Source of the DNA: Bradyrhizobium lupini
Lineage (GTDB): Bacteria; Pseudomonadota; Alphaproteobacteria; Rhizobiales; Xanthobacteraceae
Direction: 5' to 3'
Assembly: GCF_040939785.1 (NCBI RefSeq)
Contig: NZ_CP162553.1
Span: 6,777,001 to 6,841,000 of the forward strand
Length of the DNA: 64,000 bases
Position 1 is the first letter of the stretch, and the number at the start of each line of letters is the position of its first letter. Positions 26,200-35,674 of the stretch are shown here, in pieces. Under the pieces are notes generated by a model. That model did not search any database. It had not been told where the DNA came from and was given only the letters and a program-made list of their open reading frames with translations. A program made the translations under genes and the position numbers.

Positions 26200-27429
26200 A
26201 TGCGTCATTCTTACGTCAAGCTTGTCTATTCGACCGCAATCACAGCGGCACTTGTTGCAGCGATCTCATCAAGCGCTAATGCTCAAAAGAAATACGACCC
26301 TGGCGCCTCGGACACTGAGATCAAGGTCGGCAACATTATGCCGTACTCTGGTCCTGCATCGGCCTATGCGACGATCGGAAAGACCGAAGCCGCCTATTTC
26401 AACAAGATTAACTCCGAAGGCGGCATCAACGGCCGCAAGATCAACTTCGTCTCCTATGATGATACGTACAGCCCGCCGAAGACCGTCGAGCAAGCCCGCA
26501 AGCTGGTAGAGAGCGATGAAGTGCTGCTGATCTTCAACCCCTTGGGCACGCCCGGTAACACCGCAATCCAGAAGTACATGAACTCCAAGAAGGTGCCGCA
26601 ACTATTTGTCTCGACCGGAGCAGCCAAATGGAACGACCCGAAAAACTTCCCGTGGACTATGGGATGGCAGCCCAGTTACCAGGTCGAAGCTCGCATCTAC
26701 GGCAAGTACATTCTGCAGAACTACCCCGGCAAGACTGTCGGTGTGCTTTATCAGAATGACGATTTTGGGAAAGACTACGTCACGGGCTTGAAGGATGGCC
26801 TCGGCGACCAAGCCGGCAAGCTTATCGTTGTCGAGGCAGCGTATGAGACGAGCTCGCCTACCGTCGATTCCCAGGTGGTGCAGATCAAGGGCGCAAACCC
26901 CGACATCTTCGTCAATATCGCAACCCCAAAGTTTGCCGCTCAAGCCATCAAGAAAGTAGCCGAACTAGGGTGGCATCCCGTGCAGTTCTTGACCAACGTC
27001 TCTGGCTCTATAGGCGGGGTCATCAAACCGGCGGGCTTCGAGGCCAGCCAAGGCATCCTGTCTACAGCATACCTCAAGGACCCCAAGGATTCAGAGTGGA
27101 AGAACGATGCATCGATGAACGAGTGGCGATCTTTCATGACAAAGTGGTACCCTGAAGGTGATCTCGATGACTCAGCAACCGTCTTTGGCTACGGTGTAGC
27201 TAAGGGCTTGGAGCAAGTCCTGCGTCAGTGCGGCGACACGCTGACCCGTGAGAATGTGATGAAGCAGGCAGCCAACCTCGATTTTGAGATTGGAATTTAC
27301 ATTACTGGCACACGCATCAAAACAGGCCCTGACGATTTCGCCCCGATCGAGCAGCTCCAGATGATGCGATTTAAGGGAGAAAGCTGGGAGAGATTTGGGC
27401 CGATCATGAGCGGTGCGCGAGGTTCCTGA
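26200..27429 (+). CDS. branched-chain amino acid-type ABC substrate-binding protein (LivK-like)
   Basis: This 409-residue periplasmic receptor starts at ATG 26200 with AAGGGAGG 6 bases before. A signal peptide ends at ANA-QKKYDPG. The Peripla_BP_6 fold follows: DTEIKVGNIMPYSGPASAYA, FVSYDDTYSPPKTVEQARKL, VGVLYQNDDFGKDYVTGLKD and the IKGANPDIFVN segment. Family members bind amino acids, urea, amides or aromatic compounds and deliver them to an ABC permease. No permease or ATPase is next to it, so it is an orphan that would depend on a transporter encoded elsewhere. It is intact and of normal length. Confidence 0.85.
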   Translation: MRHSYVKLVYSTAITAALVAAISSSANAQKKYDPGASDTEIKVGNIMPYSGPASAYATIGKTEAAYFNKINSEGGINGRKINFVSYDDTYSPPKTVEQARKLVESDEVLLIFNPLGTPGNTAIQKYMNSKKVPQLFVSTGAAKWNDPKNFPWTMGWQPSYQVEARIYGKYILQNYPGKTVGVLYQNDDFGKDYVTGLKDGLGDQAGKLIVVEAAYETSSPTVDSQVVQIKGANPDIFVNIATPKFAAQAIKKVAELGWHPVQFLTNVSGSIGGVIKPAGFEASQGILSTAYLKDPKDSEWKNDASMNEWRSFMTKWYPEGDLDDSATVFGYGVAKGLEQVLRQCGDTLTRENVMKQAANLDFEIGIYITGTRIKTGPDDFAPIEQLQMMRFKGESWERFGPIMSGARGS

Positions 27430-27439
27430 TTACGCTCCA

Positions 27440-27479
27440 GGCCGCTCCGCCTGTTTGTCAAAATGCTTGCGGAGCGGCC
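27440..27479. terminator. 11-bp perfect inverted repeat after the binding-protein gene
   Basis: GGCCGCTCCGC (27440-27450) pairs exactly with GCGGAGCGGCC (27469-27479) across an 18-base loop, 11 bases after the stop codon at 27429. There is no T-tract, so it could be a factor-dependent terminator or an mRNA-stabilising 3' hairpin. Confidence 0.5.
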
Positions 27480-27642
27480 AGACGTCAAAAGCATCCCCGA
27501 GGGAACATCGGTCAATACCCGAGATGGTAAGTGCCGTCACATTTTTGGCGAGACAAGCAGATATGATTCAGGCTGAAATGGAAGCCGAGCTGGTCGCACT
27601 GTTCGGAGCTGGATTCTCAGGCTGCTAGATCCAAGGACGAGT

Positions 27643-27900
27643 GCGAAAGTCTTAACTGTTTCCGATCTGAATACGCAGGGCGGCCCTGGTCCCGACCGCG
27701 GGAAGCGGGGCAAGTACCTGATCGTGCCCGCCGGCCACAAGGGTGCATTGCCGAAGGACAAGAAGGACGCCGGTGAATATTTCATCGCGCGATCTCCTTC
27801 CAACGTGAACTGGCTGATCCTTCGATGGGGCCCATCGCCCGTCTCCTTCGCGGTCTTGGGTTTACGGACGACCAGGCGACCATTCAGAGGCAGCTGAGCT
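27643..27900 (+). pseudogene. DUF1254-type protein fragment
   Basis: Without a start codon, this stretch encodes GGPGPDRGKRGKYLIVPAGH, then EYFIARSPSNVNWLILR. This is the pattern 'GPPGPDrGKGGKYLvlPpGy ... yFvvRSPTn..w.llR' of DUF1254/DUF1214 outer-envelope proteins. After LILR the frame is lost (another frame continues as GLGFTDDQATIQRQ). Both ends of the gene are missing, so this is a remnant. Confidence 0.5.
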
Positions 27901-28197
27901 GGAGTTCGAAGCCCTTGCCGGATCGTGCGGCCATGCGGCGTCGGTCTTGGTCCAGAAGGCCTTATCGCCTTCCCTTCGACCACAATGAGATCCCGTGGGC
28001 CTGGCTCCCGCCGCCGCAGGTGCAGAAAAATCCTTGTCTACGGGTGTTCCGTCGTACGGCCAGGGACCGTTACGGACCTGCACGCGGTTCAGCCTGGCGT
28101 TGTCCGCGGCTGTCGCGACAGCGTGAGCGCCAGATCGGCACGCAGATCCTATAGCGGCAGCGCCCCTGTATGAATGGATAAACTTATAGCATGAAGC

Positions 28198-28204
28198 AAT
28201 TGTA
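28198..28204. repeat. target-site duplication of the IS21 element (partner at 30957-30963)
   Basis: The 7 bases AATTGTA lie directly before the left end of the element and are repeated exactly at 30957-30963 directly after its right end. This shows transposition and a still intact insertion. Confidence 0.85.
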
Positions 28205-28464
28205 TGCGGATTCCGACGAAGTCGCCCAGGCGTACCGATATGAAGTCGCCCGTGGATTCCGAGACGATGTCGCCCAGCTTTCCGATTTGATCTCCCCCAG
28301 CGGCGAGGCGTTCTGGCCGGCTGGTTCTCTGGCATCGGTCAAGCCGCGTGGTCAATCTGGAATCGCGACTTCAACCTGTTTTTCTTCTTCTGCAGTTGCT
28401 GTGGGCATGTGGGCAACGCGATTGCGTTGTCCAAGCGCAGCGGCATGTCCACAGCGCCACGGGC

Positions 28465-29208
28465 TCAGGTCTTTCGGGCGGATTGCCGGGTTCGGCGCAG
28501 GCTCTCACCGGTGAGGTCGAGCCGATGGGCATTGTGGACGAGGCGATCGAGCACGGCGTCGGCATAGGTGGGATCTCCAATGAGCAGATGCCACTGGTCC
28601 ACGGGGAGCTGGCTGGTGACGATGGTGGAGCGATGACCGTAGCGATCTTCGAGGATTTCCAGGAGGTCGTGACGGGCACCGGCGTCGAGCGGCTCGAGTC
28701 CCCAATCATCGAGGATCAGCAGATCGACACGGCCAAGGCCGCGCAACAGGCGTGGATGGCGGCCGTCGCCGCGGGCGAGCGCCAGATCGTCGAACAGTCG
28801 CGGGACGCGCTGATAGAGCACGGAGCGATTGTCGCGACAGGCCTTGTGGCCGAGCGCCGAGGCGAGCCAACTCTTGCCAACGCCGGCCGGGCCGCAGATC
28901 AGGAGATTGACGTGGTCGTCGATCCAGCGGCCCTCGACAAGCTTAGCGAACAGCGGGCGGTCGAGACCGCGCGGGGTGCGGTAGTCGATGTCCTCGACGC
29001 ACGCCTGCTGGCGCAGCTTGGCGTAGCGCAGGCGAGTGGCGAGCCGTTTGTCGTGCCGCAGCGAGGCTTCACGTTCGAGCAGCAGCGCAAGCCATTCGGT
29101 GTGACCGAGGCTTGCGGCCTCACCGGTGGCTTCGATGTCGGCGAAGGCCTTGGCCATGCCGTGGAGGCCGAGGGCGTTGAGGCGGTCGAGGGTCGGATGG
29201 GTGAGCAA
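28465..29208 (-). CDS. istB: IS21 helper ATPase IstB
   Basis: This 247-residue AAA+ ATPase assists the IstA transposase in target capture. The Walker A is LLICGPAGVGKSWLASALGH, the Walker B is RVDLLILDDWGLEPL, and sensor 1 is STIVTSQLPVDQWH. The start is the TTG at 29208 (LTHPTLDRLNALGLHGM), placed behind AGGAG that overlaps the istA stop; no ATG fits. The frame is intact. It stays open upstream into out-of-frame istA sequence, which makes an artificial 790-residue frame. Confidence 0.85.
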   Translation of the reverse strand: MLTHPTLDRLNALGLHGMAKAFADIEATGEAASLGHTEWLALLLEREASLRHDKRLATRLRYAKLRQQACVEDIDYRTPRGLDRPLFAKLVEGRWIDDHVNLLICGPAGVGKSWLASALGHKACRDNRSVLYQRVPRLFDDLALARGDGRHPRLLRGLGRVDLLILDDWGLEPLDAGARHDLLEILEDRYGHRSTIVTSQLPVDQWHLLIGDPTYADAVLDRLVHNAHRLDLTGESLRRTRQSARKT

Positions 29209-29219
29209 GGGATGATCTC

Positions 29220-30774
29220 CTAATTGTAGTAGCGCGGTCCGCGGATGTTGGCATGCAGGATCGGCGCATCGTCCGCGGAACGCTGGTGAGCAGAACGCCG
29301 ATCGAGATTGTTGGCGAGGATCGACTTGACCGAGCCATAGGTGCGCGCGCCGATGTCGATTGCCCGCGCAGCCGCGGCGTCCAGCCGTTCGCGCCCATAG
29401 GAGGCGGCGAGCCTGAGGATGCCGAGGCAGGCGCGGAAGCCTTGCTCGGGGAGCGAGCGCTCGTCGAGAATGAGGTCGCACAACGCGCTGGTCGCCGGCC
29501 CGATCGCGGCGGCGTCCTGGCGGATACGCGCGATGGTCCAGCCGGCGTAGCGCCGATGGCTGGAGGCCATGTGCTCCGGCACGGTGGTGTGTTTGTGATT
29601 GCCGCTCATGCGCTGATGCGCGGCGATCCGCTCGCCCTTGTGGAAGATCTCGACGGTACGGGCCGTGAACCGCACCTCGACCTCGGCGCGGGCGAAGCGA
29701 TGCGGAACGCTGTAGTAATGCTTCTCCACCTCGACGTGGTAATCGAGACTGACGCGGCGGATCCGCCACTCGGCGAGGACATAGGGGGGACGCCGGCAAT
29801 GGCTTAAGCGCCGGCCGGTCGACCTCCTCGAGCAACCGGCGGCGTGTCACGCCGAGCCGCCGGATCGGCCGTTCCTCATTCAGCCTCGTGAGCAGTTCGC
29901 CGATCGCCGCATTGACCTCGGCCAGGCTGTAGAAGGTGCGATGGCGCAGGCGGCCGAGCAGCCAGCGCTCGACGATGAGGACGGCCTGCTCGACCTTGGC
30001 CTTGTCGCGCGGCTTGCGCGGCCGCGCCGGCAAGATGGCGGTGCCGTAATGCGCCGCCATCTCCGCGTAGGTACGATTGATCTGCGGGTCGTACAGGCTC
30101 GCCTTAATGACCGCGACCTTGGTGTTGTCGGGCACCACCAGCGCCGGTATGCCGCCGATCGCCGCGAAGGCGCCAACATGGGCGCTGATCCAGTCGGCGA
30201 GCCCCTGCGTCCACGTCGCCTGCGCGTAGGTGAAGCTCGATGCGCCGAGCACGGCGACGAAGATCTGCGCCGTTCTGCGCTCACCGGTCAGGCGGTCGAC
30301 CACCACCGGCACGCCATCGCCGGCATAGTCGACGAACAACTTGTCGCCGGCCGCATGGGCCTGGCGCATCGTCACCGACAGGCGGTCCTCCCAGGCGCGG
30401 TAGAGCTCACAGAAGCGCGAGTACCGGTATCCGCCGGGCTCGGTGGCGATATATTCCTCCCACAGGATCGACAGCGTCACGTGCTTGCGTTTGAGCTCGC
30501 GGTGCACGGTCGCCCAGTCGGGCTCGGCGATGCGGCGGTGACCCTGACGGTTGCCATTGCCGGTCTTCGCGAACAGGCGAAGTTCCAGAACCGTGTCGGT
30601 GACGTCGTCTGGCAACGGCCAGCTCAAGCCCGCGGCCTCGAACCGCCGGAGCGCCAGGCGCACCGTCGAGGGCGCCGCGCCCACCCGTCGCGCAATCTCG
30701 CGGCTCGGCAGCCCGGCCGCCTTCATTCTGATCACATCGCGCACACGGCGCATCGCAAGCCTCTCCGTCGGCAT
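29220..30774 (-). pseudogene. istA: IS21 transposase IstA, frame broken once
   Basis: From ATG 30774 (MPTERLAMRRVRDVIRMKAA) there is an N-terminal helix-turn-helix (GLPSREIARRVGAAPSTVRL). An rve/DDE integrase core follows: KLFVDYAGDGVPVVVD (first Asp), ALVVPDNTKVAV (second Asp) and RDKAKVEQAVLIVERW (Glu). At the C6 run (plus-strand G6 at 29784-29789) the frame breaks. Removing one C gives LPASPYVLAEWRIRRVSLDY, then HYYSVPHRFARAEVEVRF and the normal end RGPRYYN at 29220. The corrected length is about 518 residues, normal for IstA. If the break is real, the element cannot transpose by itself. Confidence 0.8.
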
Positions 30775-30978
30775 CCAGGGTCCCCTTCGCAAAGCCGAAA
30801 GAGTTGACCCTATGGGAGCCAGAAGAGGCCTCGTCACCCGGGCGACATCATCCCGGAATGGTGGGCGACATCATTTCGGAACGGGTGGGCGACTTCAAAT
30901 CGGAATGGTGGGCGAGATCATCTCGGAATCCTGGGCGACATCGATCGGAATCCGCAAATTGTATTCTGGACGGCGCTC

Positions 30979-31473
30979 GTGAGCCTTGTCTCAGGATTTG
31001 CACTTCAGTTCCCGTCACTTTCGAGTTCGCTATCGCCAACCGAGCCATCCGGTATGCTGATGCATCTGTTCGGCTGCATGGCAATGTTTTTGGGGATCAT
31101 GCTCATCGTATGTTCCCGGGACCTTACCACCCGTGCGCCGCTAGTCATGGGGGAAGCCGTTCTGCGGTTCGCCGGATTTGGTGTGATGGCTGGCTATGGC
31201 TTGTGGGGCAGTGGCGGAGCAAGCCTTATCGCAAGCGGTGCGTTCGATCTGATCGTCGCGTTGATCTACTTGATCGGGCTGCCTCGCTCCCTTCGCGTTT
31301 TCGGCCCTCGATTTGCTGTTCGATCGTCGCGTCAAGGCCGCGCGATGACCGCGGCGTCGAAAATTTCAAGTCCGGTTCGAGTTAAAGCCTGCGCAATTCA
31401 GCTTCACGTCCGGTGTACGCAGGGAAAGCAGACATCACGGCGGCTGAGGCGCTCTTTGGCAACGGAGCAATAG
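30979..31473 (+). CDS. small membrane protein, 5' end separated by IS21
   Basis: The frame is open from the right target duplication (IVFWTALVSLVSGFALQF) and has a GTG at 30979. Four hydrophobic segments are seen: around the start, MLMHLFGCMAMFLGIMLIVC, AGFGVMAGYGLWGSGGASLI and ASGAFDLIVALIYLIGL. An unrelated-looking basic tail follows, perhaps after a lost frame. Without the IS, the left flank supplies ATGAAG just upstream, which needs one extra base to read M-K-A-I-V-F-W. The IS therefore most likely hit the first codons of this gene. The function is unknown, and expression now depends on the IS end or on the internal GTG. Confidence 0.55.
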   Translation: MSLVSGFALQFPSLSSSLSPTEPSGMLMHLFGCMAMFLGIMLIVCSRDLTTRAPLVMGEAVLRFAGFGVMAGYGLWGSGGASLIASGAFDLIVALIYLIGLPRSLRVFGPRFAVRSSRQGRAMTAASKISSPVRVKACAIQLHVRCTQGKQTSRRLRRSLATEQ

Positions 31474-31500
31474 GGAAGGTGAGGTATCAGCTTCCACAGG

Positions 31501-32214
31501 TCAGCTCGTACGCCGGACGCGGAGCTTCCGAAAATGCCCGTCAGTGCCGTTGTCGACATAGAGCCCAACGCTGCCGTGCGCGTCCGGTCCGTGCTTCAGA
31601 TCGTTGACGATCAAAGCTGGTTGCAAAGCATCGCCGACAAACAGCCTTGCGGTGTTATCTTTTACCTCGATGCGCACCGGCGTCCATTCGCCCGGACTCA
31701 AGTCGACGTAGGACTCGTATTGGCCCGGTGCCTCGCGGCGGAGGCGAGCAAAGTCGTAACCTGGATACGCGAAATACTGCGTTGAGTGATTGCGCCGAAC
31801 TTGGTCCTCCGCACGGCCGTTGGTCGGGCGCACGTAAATGCCCTCGGTGGCAAAGGACCCATCACTTGTCTGGACCCGAAACACCACCCCAACGAACCCG
31901 CGCGCTCCTGGAGGTGCGTCGGGAAGTGGGCTACCGGCAAGTTCGATCTCGATGGTGCCGTTATGAAAGTCAAAGCTGGGCACGAAAGCAAAGGTGTCTA
32001 TGTCCGGAGCAGCGCCCGAGACAAGGCGGCGAACCTCGAGCGCCGGACTGCCCCGGTAATCGACCGCCTTCACCGAGACGTTTCGTGCCGCAACCTGTGC
32101 CGCGTCATCGAGGGGGAGAAAGAACTCGGGCCCTCCCAAAGAAGACGCGTCAATCGCGGTTAATGCGGCCGCAGTGCAAGCAATGACACTCACAGTAGTC
32201 ATTCTGGCAAACAT
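31501..32214 (-). CDS. secreted concanavalin-like (DUF1080-like) beta-sandwich protein
   Basis: This 237-residue protein starts at ATG 32214 behind GAGGGA. A signal peptide is present (MFARMTTVSVIACTAAALTA). The mature part has the jelly-roll pattern of lectin/glucanase-like domains: FDFHNGTIEIELAGSPLPDA, RGFVGVVFRVQTSDGSFATE, GEWTPVRIEVKDNTARLFVG and GSVGLYVDNGTDGHFRKLRV. It is related in form to the DUF1080 domain at the end of the 12908-15376 protein. It probably binds or acts on carbohydrate in the periplasm. It ends 28 bases from the convergent membrane-protein gene. Confidence 0.7.
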   Translation of the reverse strand: MFARMTTVSVIACTAAALTAIDASSLGGPEFFLPLDDAAQVAARNVSVKAVDYRGSPALEVRRLVSGAAPDIDTFAFVPSFDFHNGTIEIELAGSPLPDAPPGARGFVGVVFRVQTSDGSFATEGIYVRPTNGRAEDQVRRNHSTQYFAYPGYDFARLRREAPGQYESYVDLSPGEWTPVRIEVKDNTARLFVGDALQPALIVNDLKHGPDAHGSVGLYVDNGTDGHFRKLRVRRTS

Positions 32215-32480
32215 AGTTGTCCCTCGACATTTTGGACGATTGCGTCCGTAAGACACCTAAAGATTTTTGCGTTCGGCCCCCCTCAATTGTGTGGCAGCCA
32301 ACAAGCCGCGCCAGGGACGCACCCAGATCCGTGATCGCCGGTGCGTCCCAGTGCGCTCATGCTGAGCTTACGCGACAGGACGGGGTCAACCAGTCAAAGG
32401 TCCGTTAGAGTTACAGGGCCCCTGTTGGTCTGCTTAGCTATGCTGCTATGCTGCAATATCCGTTAGAGGAGAAGCCGCTG

Positions 32481-33461
32481 ATGATGAACCGCAACTTCGT
32501 CGCCGCGCTGGTCACGTTTGGCCTGGCCTTGCCCGCTGTCACCCGAGCGGAGGACGCGCCGGTCGAGGAGCAGATCGTCAACCAGATGAACAAGGTATTC
32601 GGCGTCCACGCTGGATTCCGTGCCAATCACGCCAAGGGGGTCGTGGCCGAGGGGAAGTTTAAGGCATCTCCGGAAGCTGCCGGCTTGAGCAAGGCCGTGC
32701 ATTTCGGCGGCACCGACATCCCGGTGACGGTGCGGTTCTCGGACTCCACGGGAGTACCAAATCTGCCCGACGGATCGGATGACGCCAATCCGCATGGCAT
32801 CTCGGTGAAATTTCACCTGCCCGACGGCAGCGACACGGATATCGTGATCAATTCGCTGAAATTCTTTCCCGTCGCGACCAGCGAGGCGTTTCGCGACCTG
32901 CTCGTCGCAATCGCGCAGAGCCCGCCGGACGCGGCCAAGCCGACGAAGTTTGAGCAGTTCGTGGCAAGCCACCCCACTGTCCCGGCTGCCTTCGCCACGG
33001 TCGCCACGCCGAACAGCTTTGCTAACGAGGCCTACTTCGGGATCAATGCGTTTGTGTTCGTCAACAAAGGTGGTCAGCGACAGGCCGTTCGCTACCAGAT
33101 GATTCCCGAGAAGCTCGTGCACCTGGACAAGGCGGAGGCTGCGAAGATGACGCCGGACTTCCTGATGGAGGAGCTGCCCTCACGACTGAAGCAGGGGCCG
33201 GTGACCTTCCGGTTCAAGGCGCAACTCGCTGCCGCCGGCGACTCAACCAAGGACCCATCGAAGCCCTGGCCTGATGATCGCAAGCTGGTGGATCTTGGCG
33301 TGCTGACGATCGACAAAGCCGTGGCGAACAGTGAGGAGGCGCAAAAGAAGCTCCTGTTCCTGCCGGGCCAACTCACCGACGGGATCGAGCAGTCCGATGA
33401 TCCAATGGTGGATGTCCGCAACGCCGCATATGCCATCTCGTTCTCGCGGCGCAATCCCTGA
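32481..33461 (+). CDS. small periplasmic catalase-family peroxidase (SrpA-like)
   Basis: This 326-residue protein starts at ATG 32481 with GAGGAG upstream. A signal peptide (ALVTFGLALPAVTRA-ED) sends it to the periplasm. The reduced catalase core is recognisable. The distal His lies in GVHAGFRANHAKGVVAEGKF, substrate-channel residues in VRFSDSTGVPNLPDGSDDAN and PHGISVKFHLP, and a possible proximal heme Tyr is in the final NAAYAISFSRRNP. It lacks the flavodoxin and long-arm domains of full catalases, as is usual for the SrpA/mini-catalase group, which act as peroxidases. It would use heme and H2O2. It is intact. Confidence 0.8.
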   Translation: MMNRNFVAALVTFGLALPAVTRAEDAPVEEQIVNQMNKVFGVHAGFRANHAKGVVAEGKFKASPEAAGLSKAVHFGGTDIPVTVRFSDSTGVPNLPDGSDDANPHGISVKFHLPDGSDTDIVINSLKFFPVATSEAFRDLLVAIAQSPPDAAKPTKFEQFVASHPTVPAAFATVATPNSFANEAYFGINAFVFVNKGGQRQAVRYQMIPEKLVHLDKAEAAKMTPDFLMEELPSRLKQGPVTFRFKAQLAAAGDSTKDPSKPWPDDRKLVDLGVLTIDKAVANSEEAQKKLLFLPGQLTDGIEQSDDPMVDVRNAAYAISFSRRNP

Positions 33462-33487
33462 TCGTAACGGTCGAACAATGTCGGCAA

Positions 33488-33691
33488 TCATGAAAGTGCT
33501 CTAGCACGAGGAGGATTTTGCAGGAGGACGCTGCTCTTCGGTGGCGCCCGTCGGGCTTTCCCGCTGGGAGCAGGCCGCCGTTCACCTCGCGAGTACGGCC
33601 TTGGCGAATCGACGAATATCCAGAACGAGGCTGCAAACAGGCCGATGTCCTTGAGGAGGAACTGGCCCGGCGCGACTGTGATCGGCTTCAT
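33488..33691 (-). pseudogene. DUF417 (YkgB-like) membrane-protein tail fragment
   Basis: The short leftward frame begins MKPITVAPGQFLLKDIGLFA followed by ASFWIFVDS. 'PGrFLLKDigLlgAalW...dS' is the last transmembrane segment of DUF417/YkgB-type proteins. The preceding membrane part is missing and the rest of the frame is unrelated Arg/Pro-rich sequence, so this is read as a remnant. Confidence 0.4.
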
Positions 33692-33837
33692 GGGTACACG
33701 GCTAGGGGGGCAGTCCTCTTTTTGTCCCGGTCTGCTCGCAGCAGCTTGCTGTTGAAGTGGCGGTCGGCTGACCGAGTGCCGAACCGGCTTGAGCCCCTCA
33801 TAAAGGAACCGAAGCCCATCCTCCTACTTAATCATGT

Positions 33838-35674
33838 GTGTCCGGGATTGAGGATTACGCGCTTATCGGTGATTGCGAGACCGCGGCCCTGGTGGGCCTC
33901 GACGGTTCCATCGACTGGCTTTGCTTGCCGCGTTTCGACTCGGACAGCGTGTTCGCCAAGCTGCTCGGCGACGAGAACAACGTGATCCGACCGGATGAAC
34001 AGCATTCAGCCTGCCGCCGCTACCGGCCGGGATCGTTGATCCTCGAGACCACCTTCAGGACCGCTAGTGGTCGCGTGCGGCTGACCGACTTCATGCCCCC
34101 CAAGGTGAACGGTTCGAAAATCGTCCGGATCGTGGAAGGGCTCGAAGGGACTGTCGAAATGTGCACCGAACTGGTTGCGCGCTTCGACTACGGCGTGACG
34201 GTGCCCTGGACGAGTCGTCTGCATGACGGCGCGCTGAGCGCCGTCGCGGGTGCACACATGCTGGTGCTCAGGACCGTAGTTGAATTGCGGGGCAGAATCC
34301 GAGAAAGCGATCGGCTCGTTTTCCGTTAGGGCCGCCCAGAAGGTGACATTCGTGCTGTCGTACCAGCCATCCTACCTCCGCCCGGAGAAGCCTATCGATC
34401 CGGAGGACGCCCTCAGCGAGACGGACCGCTTCTGGGGTGATTGGTCCGGGCGCTGCAACGAGGCTGGCCCTTATTCGGATGCCGTCCTGCGGTCGGTCAT
34501 TACGCTGAAGGCGCTAACGTTCAGGCCTTCCGGCGGGATCGTAGCAGCGGCGACCACTTCGCTTCCCGAGCAGATCGGCGGATCGAGGAATTGGGACTAC
34601 CGCTTCTGCTGGGTTCGCGATGCGACCCTGACCCTCCTGGCTCTCATGGGCGCCGGCTACTACGACGAGGCGCGCCGCTGGCGAGATTGGCTCTTGCGCG
34701 CCGTCGCCGGGAGCGCGACGCAGCTTCAGATCATGTACGGCGTCACGGGCGAGCGCCGCCTCACGGAATGGGAAGTCCCATGGCTCGCCGGGTTCGAAGG
34801 GTCCAAGCCCGTTCGCATCGGTAACGCGGCACACGCGCAGCTCCAGCTAGACGTGTACGGCGAACTCATGGACGCGCTGTACCAGGCCCGTCGCGGGGGA
34901 CTTCGCGAAAACAAGCGGGCCTGGCAGATTCAATGCGCGCTCCTTCACCATCTCAAATCGATCTGGACCGAGCCGGACGAAGGTATCTGGGAGGTTCGGA
35001 GTGGCCGGAAGCATTTCACGCATTCCAAGGTGATGGCCTGGGTCGCCTTCGACCGCGCGATCAAGAGCGCCAGCGAGTTCGGCATGGAAGGCCCTGTCGA
35101 CGAATGGAAGGAAGTCCGAGCCGACATCCACAACGATGTCTGTAGGCGCGCCTTCGATCCGGAGCGTAAATCGTTTGTCCAAGCCTACGGGGAATCTCAA
35201 CTTGACGCCAGCCTGCTCCTGATTCCGGCCGTCGGCTTTCTTCCGCCGGAAGATTCCCGCGTGATTTCCACGATCTCCGCCATCGAGCGGGATCTTGTGA
35301 CCGAGGGCTTCGTCCGGCGCTACGATACCGCTTCGACCGACGACGGCTTGCCGCCAGGAGAGGGCATGTTTCTGGCTTGCAGCTTCTGGCTCGCGGACGC
35401 CTACCACATGGTCGGCCGGCATGAGGACGCCGTAAAGCTGTTCGAGCGCCTTGTAGGTCTCTGCAACGACGTTGGGCTGCTGTCCGAGGAATATGACGTC
35501 TCGCGGCGCCGGCTGGTCGGAAATTTCCCGCAGGCGTTCTCGCACATCGCGCTGGTCAACACGGCGCACAACCTGACGCACGTCGAAAAGCCCTCGAACC
35601 AACGCGGCGGCAGAAATGCAGCCGCACAGCCAGTGACGAAACCGGATGGCGTGCCCGGAGGAAAACATGGATGA
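33838..35674 (+). pseudogene. GH15 glucoamylase/trehalase-family hydrolase, frame broken once
   Basis: The start is GTG 33838 (SGIEDYALIGDCETAALVGL, DGSIDWLCLPRFDSDSVFA), the usual GH15 start. Removing one G from the G4 run at 34289-34292 continues VVELRAESEKAIGSFSVRAA into the main catalytic part. That part contains GGSRNWDYRFCWVRDATLTL (active-site W and RD), RLTEWEVPWLAGFEGSKPVR, LDASLLLIPAVGFLPPEDSR and GEGMFLACSFWLADAYHMVG. The corrected length is about 611 residues, normal for bacterial GH15. It would release glucose from alpha-glucan or trehalose, and no signal peptide is seen. The stop overlaps the next start by 8 bases, so the SDR gene is translationally coupled. The break may be a sequence error. 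Confidence 0.75.

Larger units (their letters stand above)
28205..30956 (-). mobile_element. IS21-family insertion sequence, 2752 bp
   Basis: The element begins TGCGGATTCCGA and ends TCGGAATCCGCA, an inverted terminal repeat with the TG...CA tips typical of IS21. Several internal copies of a 'GATTCCGA..(A/T)GTCGCCC' repeat follow at each end (three on the left, five on the right), the multiple transposase-binding repeats known in this family. It carries istA (frame-broken) and istB on the minus strand and is flanked by a 7-bp target duplication. The 28205-28464 part is non-coding. Confidence 0.9.

Noticed and set aside
28465..30837. One 790-residue open frame on the minus strand that looks like an IstA-IstB fusion
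   Set aside because: The middle is out-of-frame istA sequence with unnatural Arg/Pro composition. The true istA C-terminus is in the other frame and ends at 29220, and istB has its own Shine-Dalgarno and TTG start.
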